A stretch of DNA of 64,000 bases from Ganoderma boninense. Taxonomy: Eukaryota; Basidiomycota; Agaricomycetes; Polyporales; Polyporaceae. The stretch covers positions 930,001 to 994,000 of the forward strand of contig CM035306.1 in the NCBI GenBank assembly GCA_002900995.3, given 5' to 3'. Every line of letters begins with the position of its first letter. The first letter of the stretch is position 1. Made by a program: the position numbers and the translations under genes. A model generated the notes under the pieces. That model worked only from the letters and a program-made list of their open reading frames with translations. It searched no databases and had not been told where the DNA came from. Below, piece after piece: positions 62,439 through 64,000 of the stretch.

Positions 62439-64000
62439 GGCGTGGGCGGTCAGAGGGAGGTGCGTAGGAGATCGGGGGGGAGGAACCGCGCTGTGTGTGT
62501 TCAAGTATGTCCGAGCGGTAATCTGCGAGCAGCGCAGGCGCCCCCGCTGCCGTAACGCGCCTGCATTTGTCCAAGCCCCCATCTCGTCCAGCGCGCGCTG
62601 CCCGGCGCCTCGGGCTCTTCTCAGCCAGCATCACCACATCAGAGCCGATCCCAACAGTCCCCCAGCCCCGCGTCCCCAGGCCACATGGCGACACGCACGC
62701 CCTCTGCGCCCACCAGGAGGCAGCGTTGTCGCCGCACCCGACATTGTCACACCCCCAGCACCGCTTGCACCGCCCTGCCATACCTGGCCCAGGGGATGTG
62801 CATCAAGATTCAGGCGATTTGTAAAGATCCGTTCGAGTGTGGGATTGACGCACAGATAGCACTCGACGAGTCCCGAACCCTCGGAAACACGCCCGCTTGC
62901 CAGTTGAAAAAACTTTGAAACGTCCCGGCGACGCTGGCCCTGAGCTTCTTCATGTTCTTCTCCCTCTTCAGGGCAGGCCCTCCCTCTGCCGTCGTACCCC
63001 GAGGCACGCGCATCAACGGTACTCTCCCCCGCGCTCGCTCGACAATCTCCTTCACAGCGGGGCCCGACCCGACATTGACGACGACAGCGTCCCCTCGGCA
63101 TCTTTTCGCCCATCGACACGACGACGTTGATGTCGCGACATCCTCGGTCCTGCACACGTCGGTCGGGATGGACTGTACTTACACGCCGCACATTCGGTGC
63201 ACCCGGAGCAAAACAAGTGTCGATGAGTAAGTCTGAGTAAGTGCACGGCGTCGGCGCTTTGTTTTAATGGAGCGGAGGCACAAGCACCGGCGTGCCAAAT
63301 ATGGCAGGCGTAGTGGTTAGGAGCTCCACACCCCCCGGCTCCGGCGACTTCGACCAAGGACTTCCTTCCTTGAGCTTGAAAGCTTGCGCCGAGAGCCCCA
63401 CCACGCTGCGGACGTGAAAAGGGCTACGCCTACATAGCAGTCCGTGAGCTTCGTCACGGTCCGTCTCCTGGAATCCTGCGTGTTCCCCGCACACGACCTG
63501 ACTTTCCAGAACACCGAGGGCCGGCGCCTGACAAAGCAATGTGGCCCGACCGGTCACCAATCGACGGCAACGTTACGTCCGCGATAGCATAAGGACGTCA
63601 GCGGGACACTCACTTGACTCGTCGGACGAGCTCGACGATATTACCATCTGAATCGTCGCCACGCTGCCCTAGGCTTACCACAACCCAATTGCCAGACTGG
63701 TGCCGCTATCGACGCCCCCATCCGAACCGGCTTCAATGTGCGTCGCTCAAAAGCCGCACTCGGCCACTGCAGTGGTCCTCAAGGGCCTCAGGCGTCGATT
63801 TCAAAATCGGAGCCAACGCCAACGCCAACGCTGCCCACGACGCACGAGCGCGGGCTTCAGCGCCCCCGGTCGGAATTGCGAACCATCAGCGCTCAGCACC
63901 GAGAACTCGCACTGCGATCTGGCACCCCGGCTCGCTGCGGGCAAATCCACCCTCCCCCGAATTCGAATCCGAATCCAAAAGCACAGCGACGATACTGGGG
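62439..64000. other. Upstream region of the Zn2Cys6 gene, no gene seen
   Basis: GC-rich sequence with open frames on both strands (for example 62631-63191 minus) that lack splice support, start context and motifs. A short GCCAAC direct repeat lies near 63815-63830. The sequence continues past the window, so a gene may begin beyond it. Confidence 0.4.

Noticed and set aside
62631..63191. 186-codon minus-strand frame upstream of the Zn2Cys6 gene
   Set aside because: Gly/Arg-rich GC-driven frame with no domain; it overlaps the likely promoter.

Overview
This window looks like nuclear DNA of a filamentous basidiomycete, most likely an Agaricomycete and perhaps a polypore. The genes are GC-rich and cut by many short introns of about 50-70 bp with GT..AG ends. 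The proteins are typical of fungi: EF-3, a Zn2Cys6 regulator, a P450, a family-14 polysaccharide lyase, a DUF6593-like protein and a fungal MCP1. The taxonomic call is an inference; no rRNA or tRNA was found to support it.

Layout. Positions 1-4571 hold a protein kinase that runs off the left edge and a secreted PL14-type polysaccharide lyase, both on the minus strand. Positions 5204-11762, plus strand, hold a DOPA 4,5-dioxygenase-like gene, glutamate 5-kinase (proline synthesis), ribose-phosphate pyrophosphokinase (PRPP synthesis) and a DUF6593-like gene. Positions 13131-24723 form a dense block: PER1 (GPI-anchor remodelling, -), a HOS2/HDAC3-type histone deacetylase (+), an SLC41/MgtE-type Mg2+ transporter (-), the SAGA subunit Ada3/Ngg1 (+), Pol I subunit RPA34 (-) and mitochondrial MCP1 (+). 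Several of these start divergently from shared promoters of 260-490 bp. A gene-poor stretch (24.7-28.2 kb) is followed by an HMG-box regulator, a small single-pass membrane protein and an intact 967-bp transposable element at 32468-33434.

After a second gene-poor stretch comes a roughly 20-exon P2C-type (Na,K-ATPase-like) cation pump at 36959-41843, then a small unrecognised gene that shows up only after splicing, a cytochrome P450 and a secreted low-complexity protein. Translation elongation factor 3 (-), V-ATPase subunit a (-) and a Zn2Cys6 transcription factor (-) fill most of 49.8-62.4 kb.

No metabolic cluster is evident: most genes are conserved single-function housekeeping genes. The least expected items are the transposable element with 194-bp inverted repeats and an exact 8-bp target duplication, the Gly/Phe/Pro/Ser plus Thr/Ser/Ala/Asp repeat protein, a 5-nt micro-exon beside the ATPase phosphorylation site, a Gly-His tract at the end of Ada3, and apparent single-base frame breaks in conserved genes (EF-3, MCP1, probably HDAC). 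The frame breaks may be base-level assembly errors. Exon boundaries were set by eye from splice consensus and family conservation, so they are predictions.
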